DNA of 64,000 nt from positions 21,913 to 85,912 of the forward strand of contig NZ_JBHSHY010000025.1 in the NCBI RefSeq assembly GCF_042653205.1. Reading direction: 5' to 3'. Origin of the DNA: Paenibacillus_Z sp042653205. GTDB taxonomy: Bacteria; Bacillota; Bacilli; Paenibacillales; Paenibacillaceae. The notes beneath the pieces were generated by a model that searched no databases, was not told the origin of the DNA, and was given only the letters and a program-made list of their open reading frames with translations. A program made the position numbers and the translations under genes. This document shows positions 17,311 to 24,819 of this stretch, piece after piece (the stretch's first letter is position 1; every line of letters starts with the position of its first letter).

Positions 17311-17324
17311 TCCCCTGCGAGTAC

Positions 17325-17386
17325 AAAAAAGAGGTGAACGACCTCTTAACGCAAAGCATGCGTTAAGGGCCGTTCACCTCTTTGCC
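17325..17386. terminator. Bidirectional terminator between leuS and comER
   Basis: AAAGAGGTGAACG (17328-17340) pairs with CGTTCACCTCTTT (17371-17383), and CTTAACGCA (17344-17352) with TGCGTTAAG (17359-17367). The A-rich left edge and T-containing right edge allow function on both strands. The right arm also encodes the last residues and stop of comER. Confidence 0.9.
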
Positions 17387-18202
17387 GTATAAACTGTCGG
17401 CGACGCGCTCCAAATCTTCATGATACTTGGCGTGCGTCGCCCGGATGACCCGGTTGAACACGCCGTCGAGCTCGCGGTTCAGCAGCGCGAGCGCCTGCGC
17501 CGTGATGCCGCCCGGCACGACAACCCTGGCCTGCAGCTCCTCCGGCGACATGCCGCCCGAGGTCAGCAGCTGCCCCGTGCCGAGCAGCATTTCGCTCGCG
17601 ATGAGCCGGGCCTGCTCGCGCGGAATGCCGGTCTCCTCGGCCGCCGCGTCGATGAACCGCTGCAGCAGGCAGGACATGATCGCGGGTCCGATGCTGGACA
17701 GATCCGAGACGATGCGCGTATGCGACTCGTCGATGTGAAGCGGTTCGCTGATATAAGACAGCAGGCCGTTCAGCCGGGCGATGTCGGCTTCGGTCATCCG
17801 GCTGCCGTACATGCAGAGCGAGGCGCCGCTGCACACGTAATTGGTGATGCTGGGAATGACCTTGGCCACCTTGCAGGGCAGGGCGTCCTCCAGCTGGTCC
17901 AGCAGGACGGGGCTCGTGATCGATACGATCAGCTGGCTCGCCTGCATGTGTTCGCGTATGCCGTCGAGCACCGTTTTGTATTCCATCGGCTTGACGCACA
18001 GGAACACGATGTCCTTGCCGGTCACGGCATCGCGGTTGAGGGGGACGGCCTGCAAGCCGGGGTGTCGGTCGGCGAGGCAGGCTGCTTTCGCGAATGTTCG
18101 ATTGCTGGCCGTGATTTGCGATGGTTTGAGTGCGCCCGATCCGATGAACGCATCGATCAGCAGGCTGCCCATGCTTCCAATCCCGATAAACCCGACATTC
18201 AT
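17363..18202 (-). CDS. comER: Late competence protein ComER (pyrroline-5-carboxylate reductase-like)
   Basis: A 279-residue NAD(P)-binding protein of the ProC family: GFIGIGSMG at the N-terminus (Rossmann GxGxxG), VFLCVKP, and a C-terminal dimerisation domain with GPAIMSCLLQRFIDAA. ComER lies divergent from comEA in bacilli and has been linked to sporulation and biofilm formation; its enzymatic role is unclear. I start at the ATG read from 18202 because GGGAGGG (complement of 18209-18215) is 6 nt upstream; an in-frame ATG at 18217 would overlap that site. The 3' end is inside the shared terminator. Confidence 0.9.
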   Translation of the reverse strand: MNVGFIGIGSMGSLLIDAFIGSGALKPSQITASNRTFAKAACLADRHPGLQAVPLNRDAVTGKDIVFLCVKPMEYKTVLDGIREHMQASQLIVSITSPVLLDQLEDALPCKVAKVIPSITNYVCSGASLCMYGSRMTEADIARLNGLLSYISEPLHIDESHTRIVSDLSSIGPAIMSCLLQRFIDAAAEETGIPREQARLIASEMLLGTGQLLTSGGMSPEELQARVVVPGGITAQALALLNRELDGVFNRVIRATHAKYHEDLERVADSLYGKEVNGP

Positions 18203-18396
18203 TGCAATCCCTCCCATGCGCCCGCCTTTCGTTGGCGCAGCTTCAACAGACGTTTGGTGGCCGTATGGCCCGACGAACGCTTCGGATGGGCAATTCGGCC
18301 CGGAACGAAGATGCTCTTACTACACTATGCGCGCGGGCAAGGCCGACATGACCGATTATCATAAAAAGATCGCAGAACGACGAAGGGGAGATCCAC

Positions 18397-19023
18397 ATGA
18401 CGAAACGAGCAATAGGGCAGCACCGGCGGCGCGGCGGGTGGTGGGCCGCCGCGCTGTGCGCCGCCGCATCCGTCGCGCTCATCGCGGCGGCGCTGATGCA
18501 GCGCGACGCGTCCGCGCGGCCGCCGCAATGGACCGCGATGAACGCGCAGGCGGACGAAGCGCTCGACGCGCTCGAAGCCGGCAAGGCGGATGCGCCGGGC
18601 CATGGCGGCGGCAAGGCAGCCGGGACCGACTCGGGCGCGAAGGGCGGGGGAACGAACGCGGCCGGAGCGGATGCAAGCGCAGGGGCTGGCGGGACGGGCG
18701 CCGGCATGCCGGCGCCCGGCGGCGCGGAAGCCGGCATAACCGGCGGGAATCCCGGGACGGCAGCGCCGAACAAGAGCGCGGCCGATGCCGGCGCATTCTC
18801 CGGCTCCGGCGCCGTGTCGGCCGATGGCAAAGTCGATATCAACCGCGCGACGCCGGAGGAGCTCGACGAGCTGCCGGGGATCGGGGCGGCGAAGGCGAAG
18901 GGGATCGCCGACGACCGCGAGCGCAACGGGCCGTTCAAGAGTGCGGACGACCTGCTTCGGGTCAAAGGCATTGGTCCGAAACTACTAGAAAAGATGAAGT
19001 CTTTCATTGTTCTGCAGCCATGA
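18397..19023 (+). CDS. comEA: Competence protein ComEA, short form without recognisable SLBB domain
   Basis: ComEA is the membrane-anchored DNA receptor for transformation. This 208-residue version has one membrane helix (about residues 16-34), a long Gly/Ala/Asp-rich linker (about 50-140), and a C-terminal helix-hairpin-helix pair (about 143-205). The latter contains DINRATPEELDELPGIGAAKA and DDLLRVKGIGPKLLEKMK. The SLBB/oligomerisation domain present in B. subtilis ComEA is not visible, its place being taken by the linker. AAGGGGAG is 7-9 nt before ATG 18397. The gene is divergent from comER. Confidence 0.85.
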   Translation: MTKRAIGQHRRRGGWWAAALCAAASVALIAAALMQRDASARPPQWTAMNAQADEALDALEAGKADAPGHGGGKAAGTDSGAKGGGTNAAGADASAGAGGTGAGMPAPGGAEAGITGGNPGTAAPNKSAADAGAFSGSGAVSADGKVDINRATPEELDELPGIGAAKAKGIADDRERNGPFKSADDLLRVKGIGPKLLEKMKSFIVLQP

Positions 19024-19035
19024 TTGTGCGACAAT
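19007..19035 (+). promoter_or_regulatory. Possible SigA promoter of the metY-type gene
   Basis: TTGTTC (19007-19012), 17-nt spacer, GACAAT (19030-19035) with TGC before the -10 box. It overlaps the end of comEA. A small GC hairpin (19046-19052 with 19060-19066) follows without a T run. The resulting leader of about 50 nt is too short for a SAM riboswitch. Confidence 0.4.
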
Positions 19036-19090
19036 GGTAGAGAACGGGATCTTTGCCATCCCGTCCAATCAGGCGAGGAGGAAATGTCTA

Positions 19091-20383
19091 ATGTCCGAAC
19101 AACGAAAGCTTTCTATCGAAACGCTATCCGTCCACGGAGGCCAGGAAATCGACCCGGCGACCCTTTCCCGCGCAGTACCGATTTACCAGACGACTTCTTA
19201 CGGTTTCCGGGATACGGACCATGCGGCAAACTTGTTTGCGCTTAAGGAATTCGGCAATATTTATACCCGCATCATGAATCCGACCAGCGACGTGTTCGAG
19301 AAGCGGATCGCCGCCCTCGAAGGCGCGCCGGCCGCGCTGGCCGTCGCTTCCGGACAAGCCGCCATTACATATTCGATTCTCAACATCGCGCAGGCCGGCG
19401 ACGAGATCGTATCCGCGACGAGCCTGTACGGCGGTACGTACAACCTGTTCGCGCACACGTTCCCGAAGCTGGGCATCCGGACGAAGTTCGTCGACCCGTC
19501 GAACCCGGCCAATTTCGAAGCCGCGATCACGGACCGCACGAAAGCGCTCTACGCCGAGACGATCGGCAATCCGAAGGGCGACATCATCGACATCGAAGCG
19601 GTGGCGAACATCGCGCATAAGCACGGCATTCCGCTCATCGTCGACAATACGTTCCCGAGCCCGTACTTGTGCCGGCCGATCGAGCACGGCGCGGACATCG
19701 TCGTCCATTCCGCCACCAAATTCATCGGCGGCCACGGCACGTCCATCGGCGGCGTCGTCGTTGACGGCGGCAAGTTCGACTGGAAGGGAAGCGGCAAGTT
19801 CCCGGGCTTGACCGAGCCGGATCCGAGCTACCACGGCGTCGTCTATACGGACGCGGTAGGGCCGATCGCGTTTATCATTAAAATGCGCGTGCAGCTGCTG
19901 CGCGACATGGGCGCGGCGATTTCACCGTTCAACTCGTTCCTGCTGCTGCAGGGGCTCGAGACGCTGCATCTGCGTATGGAGCGCCACAGCGCGAACGCGC
20001 TGGCCGTGGCCCGGTTCCTAGAAGCACACGAAGCGGTGGAGTGGGTCAATTACCCGGGGCTCGAAAGCCATCCGTCCTACGATCTCGCGCAGAAGTATTT
20101 ACCGCGGGGACAAGGCGCCATTCTGACGTTCGGCATCAAGGGCGGCGTCGAAGCTGGCAAGAAAGTGATCGACGCGGTTCAGCTGTTTTCGCATTTGGCG
20201 AACGTCGGCGACTCCAAGTCGCTCATCATTCATCCCGCGAGCACGACGCACCAGCAGCTCGAAGAGAGCGAGCAGACCGCGGCGGGCGTGACGCCGGGTA
20301 TGATCCGGCTGTCCGTCGGCACGGAAGGCATCGACGATATTTTGCACGATTTAACACAAGCATTGGCGGCCAGCCAGCAGTAA
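19091..20383 (+). CDS. metY: O-acetylhomoserine sulfhydrylase-type PLP enzyme
   Basis: A 430-residue Cys/Met-metabolism PLP enzyme. The Schiff-base lysine is K210 in SATKFIGGHG. Other hallmarks are IYQTTSYGF near the start, YTRIMNPT, ETIGNPKGDIIDIEA, and the C-terminal HPASTTHQQLEESEQ. The length and the inserted segment FPGLTEPDPSYHG are typical of MetY, which makes homocysteine from O-acetylhomoserine and sulfide, rather than of the shorter cystathionine synthases. AGGAGG at 19075-19080 precedes ATG 19091 by 10 nt. It is inserted between comEA and comEB, with its own probable promoter; a competence role is not implied. Confidence 0.9.
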   Translation: MSEQRKLSIETLSVHGGQEIDPATLSRAVPIYQTTSYGFRDTDHAANLFALKEFGNIYTRIMNPTSDVFEKRIAALEGAPAALAVASGQAAITYSILNIAQAGDEIVSATSLYGGTYNLFAHTFPKLGIRTKFVDPSNPANFEAAITDRTKALYAETIGNPKGDIIDIEAVANIAHKHGIPLIVDNTFPSPYLCRPIEHGADIVVHSATKFIGGHGTSIGGVVVDGGKFDWKGSGKFPGLTEPDPSYHGVVYTDAVGPIAFIIKMRVQLLRDMGAAISPFNSFLLLQGLETLHLRMERHSANALAVARFLEAHEAVEWVNYPGLESHPSYDLAQKYLPRGQGAILTFGIKGGVEAGKKVIDAVQLFSHLANVGDSKSLIIHPASTTHQQLEESEQTAAGVTPGMIRLSVGTEGIDDILHDLTQALAASQQ

Positions 20384-20414
20384 GCCGAAGGCCGGCTCCC
20401 GAAGGAAGGAAGAC

Positions 20415-20954
20415 TTGCAAGCCATGGTACCGGAAGCAAACGATAACGCGAGAAAAGACTGGGATACGTATTTCATGGACATCGCCTATATGGCCGCGAC
20501 CCGTTCGCGCTGCCCGCGGCGGCATGTCGGGGCGGTGCTCGTGCAGGGCAAGAAGCTGCTCGGCACGGCTTACAACGGCGCGCCGATGGGCGTGGCGGAC
20601 TGCTCCGAGGACGGCTGCATGATCGTGGAGGAATACGAGCTGCAGGTCGAGGACGGCGCCGAGCGGATGATCAAGAAGCAGCGCTGCATCCGCACCATTC
20701 ACGCGGAGCAAAATTTGCTGCTTTTCACTGACCGGATCGACCGCGAAGGCTCGACGGTCTACGTGACGGACCAGCCCTGCTGGACGTGCGCGAATATGCT
20801 GGCCAACAGCGGCATCAAGGAGATCGTCTATCACCGCGTCTACCACAAGGACAGCGAGAAGGTTGAAGCGCTCATGGGCGTCATGGGCATCGCATTCCGT
20901 CAATTGACACCGTACGAGCCGCCGGCGCAAGCCGTCATGAACGTCGTCTCGTAG
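20415..20954 (+). CDS. comEB: dCMP deaminase family protein ComEB
   Basis: A 179-residue zinc-dependent deoxycytidylate deaminase, which converts dCMP to dUMP for dTTP synthesis. The zinc motif is TIHAEQN (His near 96) plus DQPCWTCANML (two Cys). CPRRHVGAVLV is the conserved N-terminal strand. In bacilli the gene is comEB, second in the comE operon, although the enzyme is not required for DNA uptake. The start is uncertain: TTG 20415 is 5-8 nt after AAGGAAGG, whereas ATG 20424 is about 14 nt from it. A large terminator follows. Confidence 0.93.
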   Translation: MQAMVPEANDNARKDWDTYFMDIAYMAATRSRCPRRHVGAVLVQGKKLLGTAYNGAPMGVADCSEDGCMIVEEYELQVEDGAERMIKKQRCIRTIHAEQNLLLFTDRIDREGSTVYVTDQPCWTCANMLANSGIKEIVYHRVYHKDSEKVEALMGVMGIAFRQLTPYEPPAQAVMNVVS

Positions 20955-20997
20955 TCATATAACCGCATATGCATCCATGAGGAAGAACCTCTGGCTG

Positions 20998-21064
20998 CCC
21001 CAGGAAGCGGCACCCCGGCCTTATCGGCCGGGGACGCGCTTCCGGGGCGGGCCGGGGGTTTTTT
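20998..21064 (+). terminator. Large terminator between comEB and comEC
   Basis: GGAAGCG (21003-21009) pairs with CGCTTCC (21037-21043) and CCCCGGCC (21013-21020) with GGCCGGGG (21026-21033). The outer CCCC/GGGG pairs extend the stem. Six T follow at 21059-21064. It would reduce readthrough into comEC, which has no clear promoter of its own. Confidence 0.75.
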
Positions 21065-21127
21065 GCGTTTTCGGGAAGGCGCGGGTAAAACAATCGAACA
21101 TGAAAAAGCGAAAGGGGAGGAACTGGC

Positions 21128-23862
21128 ATGACGGGGAGGCCGCTCGTTTGGTTTACGGTCTGCTGGGTGCTGGGCAGCTCGGCGGCCGCCGGCATGCCGG
21201 CGCCGCACTGCTGGCCGCGCTCGCGGCGCTGGCGCTGGCGCGGCGCAGCTCGTGGCCGCTCGCCGCCGCTTGCTTGGCGGCGTACGGGCTGGCGGCCGGG
21301 CAGCGGTCCTGGGCCGATGCCCGCAACGTCGCGGCGCTGCCGGCGCAATATGCCGCGGCGCTTGCGGCTTCGCCGGCGGACGCCGCCGAATTCGCGGCGG
21401 AGCTGGCCGGGACGATCGCATCTCCGCCGGAGATCGACGGCGACCGGGTGCAGTTTCGCGTGTCGGGCGGCAGGCTTACGCTGCGGGACGGCGACGATGC
21501 AGCGCCCGCCGCGCTCGGCGGGGAGCTGCTGCTCGTGCAGGTGAAGCTGGCGGAGGAGCGGGAGCTGGACATCGCGGGAGATTGGCGCCGCGGGCAGCGG
21601 GTGACCGTCGCCGGGACGCTGTCGGTGCCGTCCGCGGGCAGCAATTTCGGCGGCTTCGATTACCGCGCGTATTTGCATGGCCAGCGCATCCATTGGGTGC
21701 TCGGCGCGGCCGGCGCGGCCGCCGTAAGGACCGAACCCGGCCCGCGCTGGACCGTGGCCGCGCTGCTGGAGCCGATCGACGCGCTGCGCGCCGCGCTCGG
21801 CAAGCGGATGGATGCGCTGTACCCCGGCGTTCAGGCCGGCTATATGAAAGGCCTCGTCCTCGGCATCAGCGACGACCTCGATCCGGACATGTTCCAACGG
21901 TTTTCGCAGCTCGGACTGACGCATATTTTGGCGATTTCGGGGCTGCACGTCGCCGTGTTCCTGTACGTGCTCGGCAGCTTGCTGCGGCTGCTTCGAATGA
22001 CGCGCGAGCGGATGCTTCTCGTCCTCATCGCGGCGGTGCCGTTCTACGTGTTCCTCGCGGGCGCTTCGCCGTCGGTCGTCCGTGCCGGCATCATGGCGAT
22101 GCTCGGACTCGCGGCGGCTCGCCTTCACAAGCTGAAGGACGGCCTGCATTTGCTCGCGGCGGCCGCCCTGCTCATGCTCGTCTGGGACCCGTACATGCTG
22201 GGCAACGTCGGGTTCCAGCTGTCGTTCCTCGTGACGGCCGGACTCATGCTCGGCACGACGCCGGTCCGCGGCTTGCTGCCCCGGGGCCGCAAATGGTGGA
22301 GCAAGTCGCTGTGCGACCTGCTCGCGGTCACGGTCGTCGCGCAGGCGGTATCGCTGCCGCTGACGATCTATTACTTCAATCAGCTGCACGTGCTGTCCAT
22401 CGCGGCCAATCTCGTGCTCGTGCCGTTCATCAGCTTCATCGTCATGCCGCTCGGCGGCGCCTCCCTCGTGCTGGACGGACTGTGGCATCCGGCCGGTGCG
22501 CTCGCCGCCGCGATCGCGGCGGTCGGCAACGACTTGACCTTCGGCTTCGTCCTGAAGCTGAGCGGGTGGAAGAGCTTCCGGCTGATCTGGGCGACGCCGC
22601 CGCTGTGGTGGGTCGCGGTGATCTACGCGGCGCTCGCGCTGGCGTTCCGGGCGCTCGGCTCGCTTCAGGCGGCCAAACGGGCCGAGGAGGAAGCCGAACG
22701 CGGCACGATTGATGCGGCCGACCCCGGCTCCTTGCCGGACGGCCTGCCGCTGTCGTCCGCGCAGCTGACGGAGGACGAGCCGACGCAGCCGCTCCGCTCT
22801 CCGCCGCCAGCCGCAAGCGGCGCCGAGGAGGTGTGGTCGGCGCCGTTCATCCAGCTGCCTGCGGCATCGCCCGGCATGCTTAAGCGGAACCGCGTCCTGC
22901 TCGGGCTCGCCGCCGCGGCGCTGGCCGGGCTGGCGCTCTTCGCGTATTTCCCGGATACGCTCGACCGGGACGGCTACGTCGCGTTTCTCGACGTCGGCCA
23001 GGGCGATTCCGTCTACGTTCGGACTCCGGGCGGCAAACATATCCTGATCGACGGCGGCGGTGCCGTCGAGTTCGGCAGCCGCGAGCCATGGCGGCAGCGC
23101 AAGGATCCGTTTGAAGTCGGGCGCAAGGTCGTCGTGCCGCTGCTGCAGCAGCGGGGCGTGCACGCACTCGACCTGCTCGTGCTGTCGCATCTCGACAGCG
23201 ACCATATCAAGGGATTGCTCGCGGTGATGGCGTCCATCCCCGTCCGCGCCGTGCTGTGGAACGGCTCGGTCAAGGACTCCCCGGATGCCGTCGCCCTGCT
23301 GCGGGAAGCGGTGGACGCAGGCATCCCGCTCTACCGCGCGGAAGGCGGCCGCGTCTGGGATATCGACCCGCATGCCAGCATCCGGATCATCGGCTCTCCG
23401 CCGGTGCTGCTCGAAGCCGGCAAAGGGACGCCCGCCGTGCCCAAAGCCGACGAACAGAACGGCGAGAGCGTCGCGGTGCTGCTCGACCTGTACGGCAGGC
23501 GGTTTCTGTTCGCCGGCGACGCCGACGCCGCCGAGGAGCGCAGCCTGATGAAGCAGCTGCAGGAGCAGCCGCCGTCGCCGGAGCAGCAGCAGCTTTCGGC
23601 GCCGGTCGACGTCATGAAGATTTCCCATCACGGGAGCAAAACGTCGACGACGGACGACTGGCTCGCGTACTGGCATCCGGCGCAGGCGGTCATCTCCGTC
23701 GGACGAAACAACATCTACGGGCATCCGCATCCGACCGTCGTGGAGCGGCTGCAAGCTGCCGGCATCCCTGCCGCGAGAACGGATCTGAACGGGGAGGTTC
23801 AATTCCGGATCGCCCCCGACGGGTCCTTGAGCAAGCGGACGGTCTTGGCCGCAGCGCCTTAA
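21128..23862 (+). CDS. comEC: DNA-uptake channel ComEC/Rec2, with an apparent frameshift near the start
   Basis: ComEC forms the channel through which transforming single strands cross the membrane. The frame contains an OB-like external domain, a central Competence domain with many helices (YMKGLVLGISDDLD; LGLTHILAISGLHVAVFLYVLG in two parts), and a C-terminal metallo-beta-lactamase-like domain (LDVGQGDSVYV, LSHLDSDHIKG, MKISHHGSKTS). The best start, ATG 21128 behind GGGGAGG (21114-21120), opens a typical first helix (RPLVWFTVCWVLGSSAAAG), but in frame 2. Everything from about 21200 on is in frame 1. A one-base loss near 21180-21215, or a sequencing error, would explain this. Frame 1 is also open upstream (ATG 21100, ATG 20977) but without a ribosome-binding site and through the terminator. 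Confidence 0.85.
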
Positions 23863-23881
23863 CGCGGCCCTGCGCCGTTCG

Positions 23882-23924
23882 CCGCCGGGCCACGCTTCGC
23901 TGCCGGGCCGCGCTTCGCCGCCGG
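23882..23924 (+). repeat. Imperfect 18-nt tandem repeat, about 2.4 copies
   Basis: CCGCCGGGCCACGCTTCG at 23882-23899, CTGCCGGGCCGCGCTTCG at 23900-23917, then CCGCCGG. It fills part of the 149-nt gap between comEC and the Tat/GMC cassette. I see no clear promoter in the remainder of the gap. Confidence 0.7.
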
Positions 23925-24011
23925 AAGTTTCCCATTCGTGGATAATGCTGCGTTCGCTGGAAAAGACTAACCTCAAGGAGTTCCCCAACTTTCGGAAGAG
24001 AGGCGAGTGGC

Positions 24012-24803
24012 ATGGCGAACAAGCAAGATCCGCCCGAGCAGCCCCGCGACGAGTCGCGCAGGCAGTTTCTCAAGTATTCGGGTACCGCGATTGGCGGCGT
24101 CGTGGTCGGCGGCGTCATCGGCGGTCTGATCGGGGCGAATGCGAAGCAGACGAAGAACCAGCCGGCACCGCGCGTGCAGCAGACCGATCAGAAGAAGGCG
24201 GCGCAAGCGGCGGACCGCGATTATAACCAAGCGCTGATGTACTTCAACCAGGATCAGTTTCTGACGGCGGAGGCGGCGGCCGAACGCATCTATCCGCAGG
24301 ACGAGTCGGGTCCGGGGGCGAAGGAGCTCGGCGTCGCCTTTTTCATCGACCATCAAATGGCCAGTTCCTACGGCTTGAACGGACGCGAGTACATGAACCC
24401 GCCGTTTTACAAGTCCGAGGCGACGCAGGGCTACCAGCTGTCCTTCAAGCGGAGGGAACTGATCGCCCTCGGCCTGGACGCGCTTAATTTATACAGCAAC
24501 GACAAATATCAGAAGGGATTTCCGGATCTGGCGCCCGAGGAGCAGGACAAGGTGCTCGGCGATTTCGAGTCGGACGCGGTGCATTTGAAAGGCGTACCGG
24601 CTTCGACGTTCTTCAACTATTTCCTGAACTTGACGATCGAGGGCGTCTATGCGGATCCGCTGTACGGCGGCAACAAGAACATGGGAGGCTGGCGCATGCG
24701 CAACTTCCCGGGCAACCAGATGAGCTACTTCAACGACATCGAGAAGGACGAGTTCGTTAAGATGGAGCCGTTGAGCTTAAGCGATCATTTGGAAATGGGT
24801 TAG
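24012..24803 (+). CDS. Tat-exported gluconate 2-dehydrogenase subunit 3-like protein (gamma subunit)
   Basis: A 263-residue protein with a textbook twin-arginine signal: SRRQFLK at residues 15-21 followed by a Gly/Val-rich hydrophobic stretch to about residue 43. The rest fits the gluconate 2-dehydrogenase subunit 3 family (FLTAEAAAERIYPQDESGPGA; YKSEATQGYQLSFKRREL in two parts). Such subunits bind the FAD-containing large subunit and carry it through the Tat pore, because the large subunit has no signal of its own. The gene is the first of a five-gene set ending at 28010, followed 16 nt later by the GMC flavoprotein, and then by tatC and tatA. Confidence 0.9.
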   Translation: MANKQDPPEQPRDESRRQFLKYSGTAIGGVVVGGVIGGLIGANAKQTKNQPAPRVQQTDQKKAAQAADRDYNQALMYFNQDQFLTAEAAAERIYPQDESGPGAKELGVAFFIDHQMASSYGLNGREYMNPPFYKSEATQGYQLSFKRRELIALGLDALNLYSNDKYQKGFPDLAPEEQDKVLGDFESDAVHLKGVPASTFFNYFLNLTIEGVYADPLYGGNKNMGGWRMRNFPGNQMSYFNDIEKDEFVKMEPLSLSDHLEMG

Positions 24804-24819
24804 GAGGAGGAAGGAGACC

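Noticed and set aside
19036..19090. S-box (SAM) riboswitch before metY
   Set aside because: The leader predicted from the promoter is about 50 nt with one small hairpin; there is no room for the S-box core and no terminator.
20977..21127. Upstream extension of comEC from ATG 20977 or ATG 21100
   Set aside because: No ribosome-binding site, reads through the comEB terminator, and has Arg/Pro-rich sequence; ATG 21128 is better placed although it implies a frameshift.
20935..23988. 1017-residue minus-strand frame opposite comEC
   Set aside because: Arg/Gly/Gln-rich shadow of comEC crossing the comEB terminator; no start signal.
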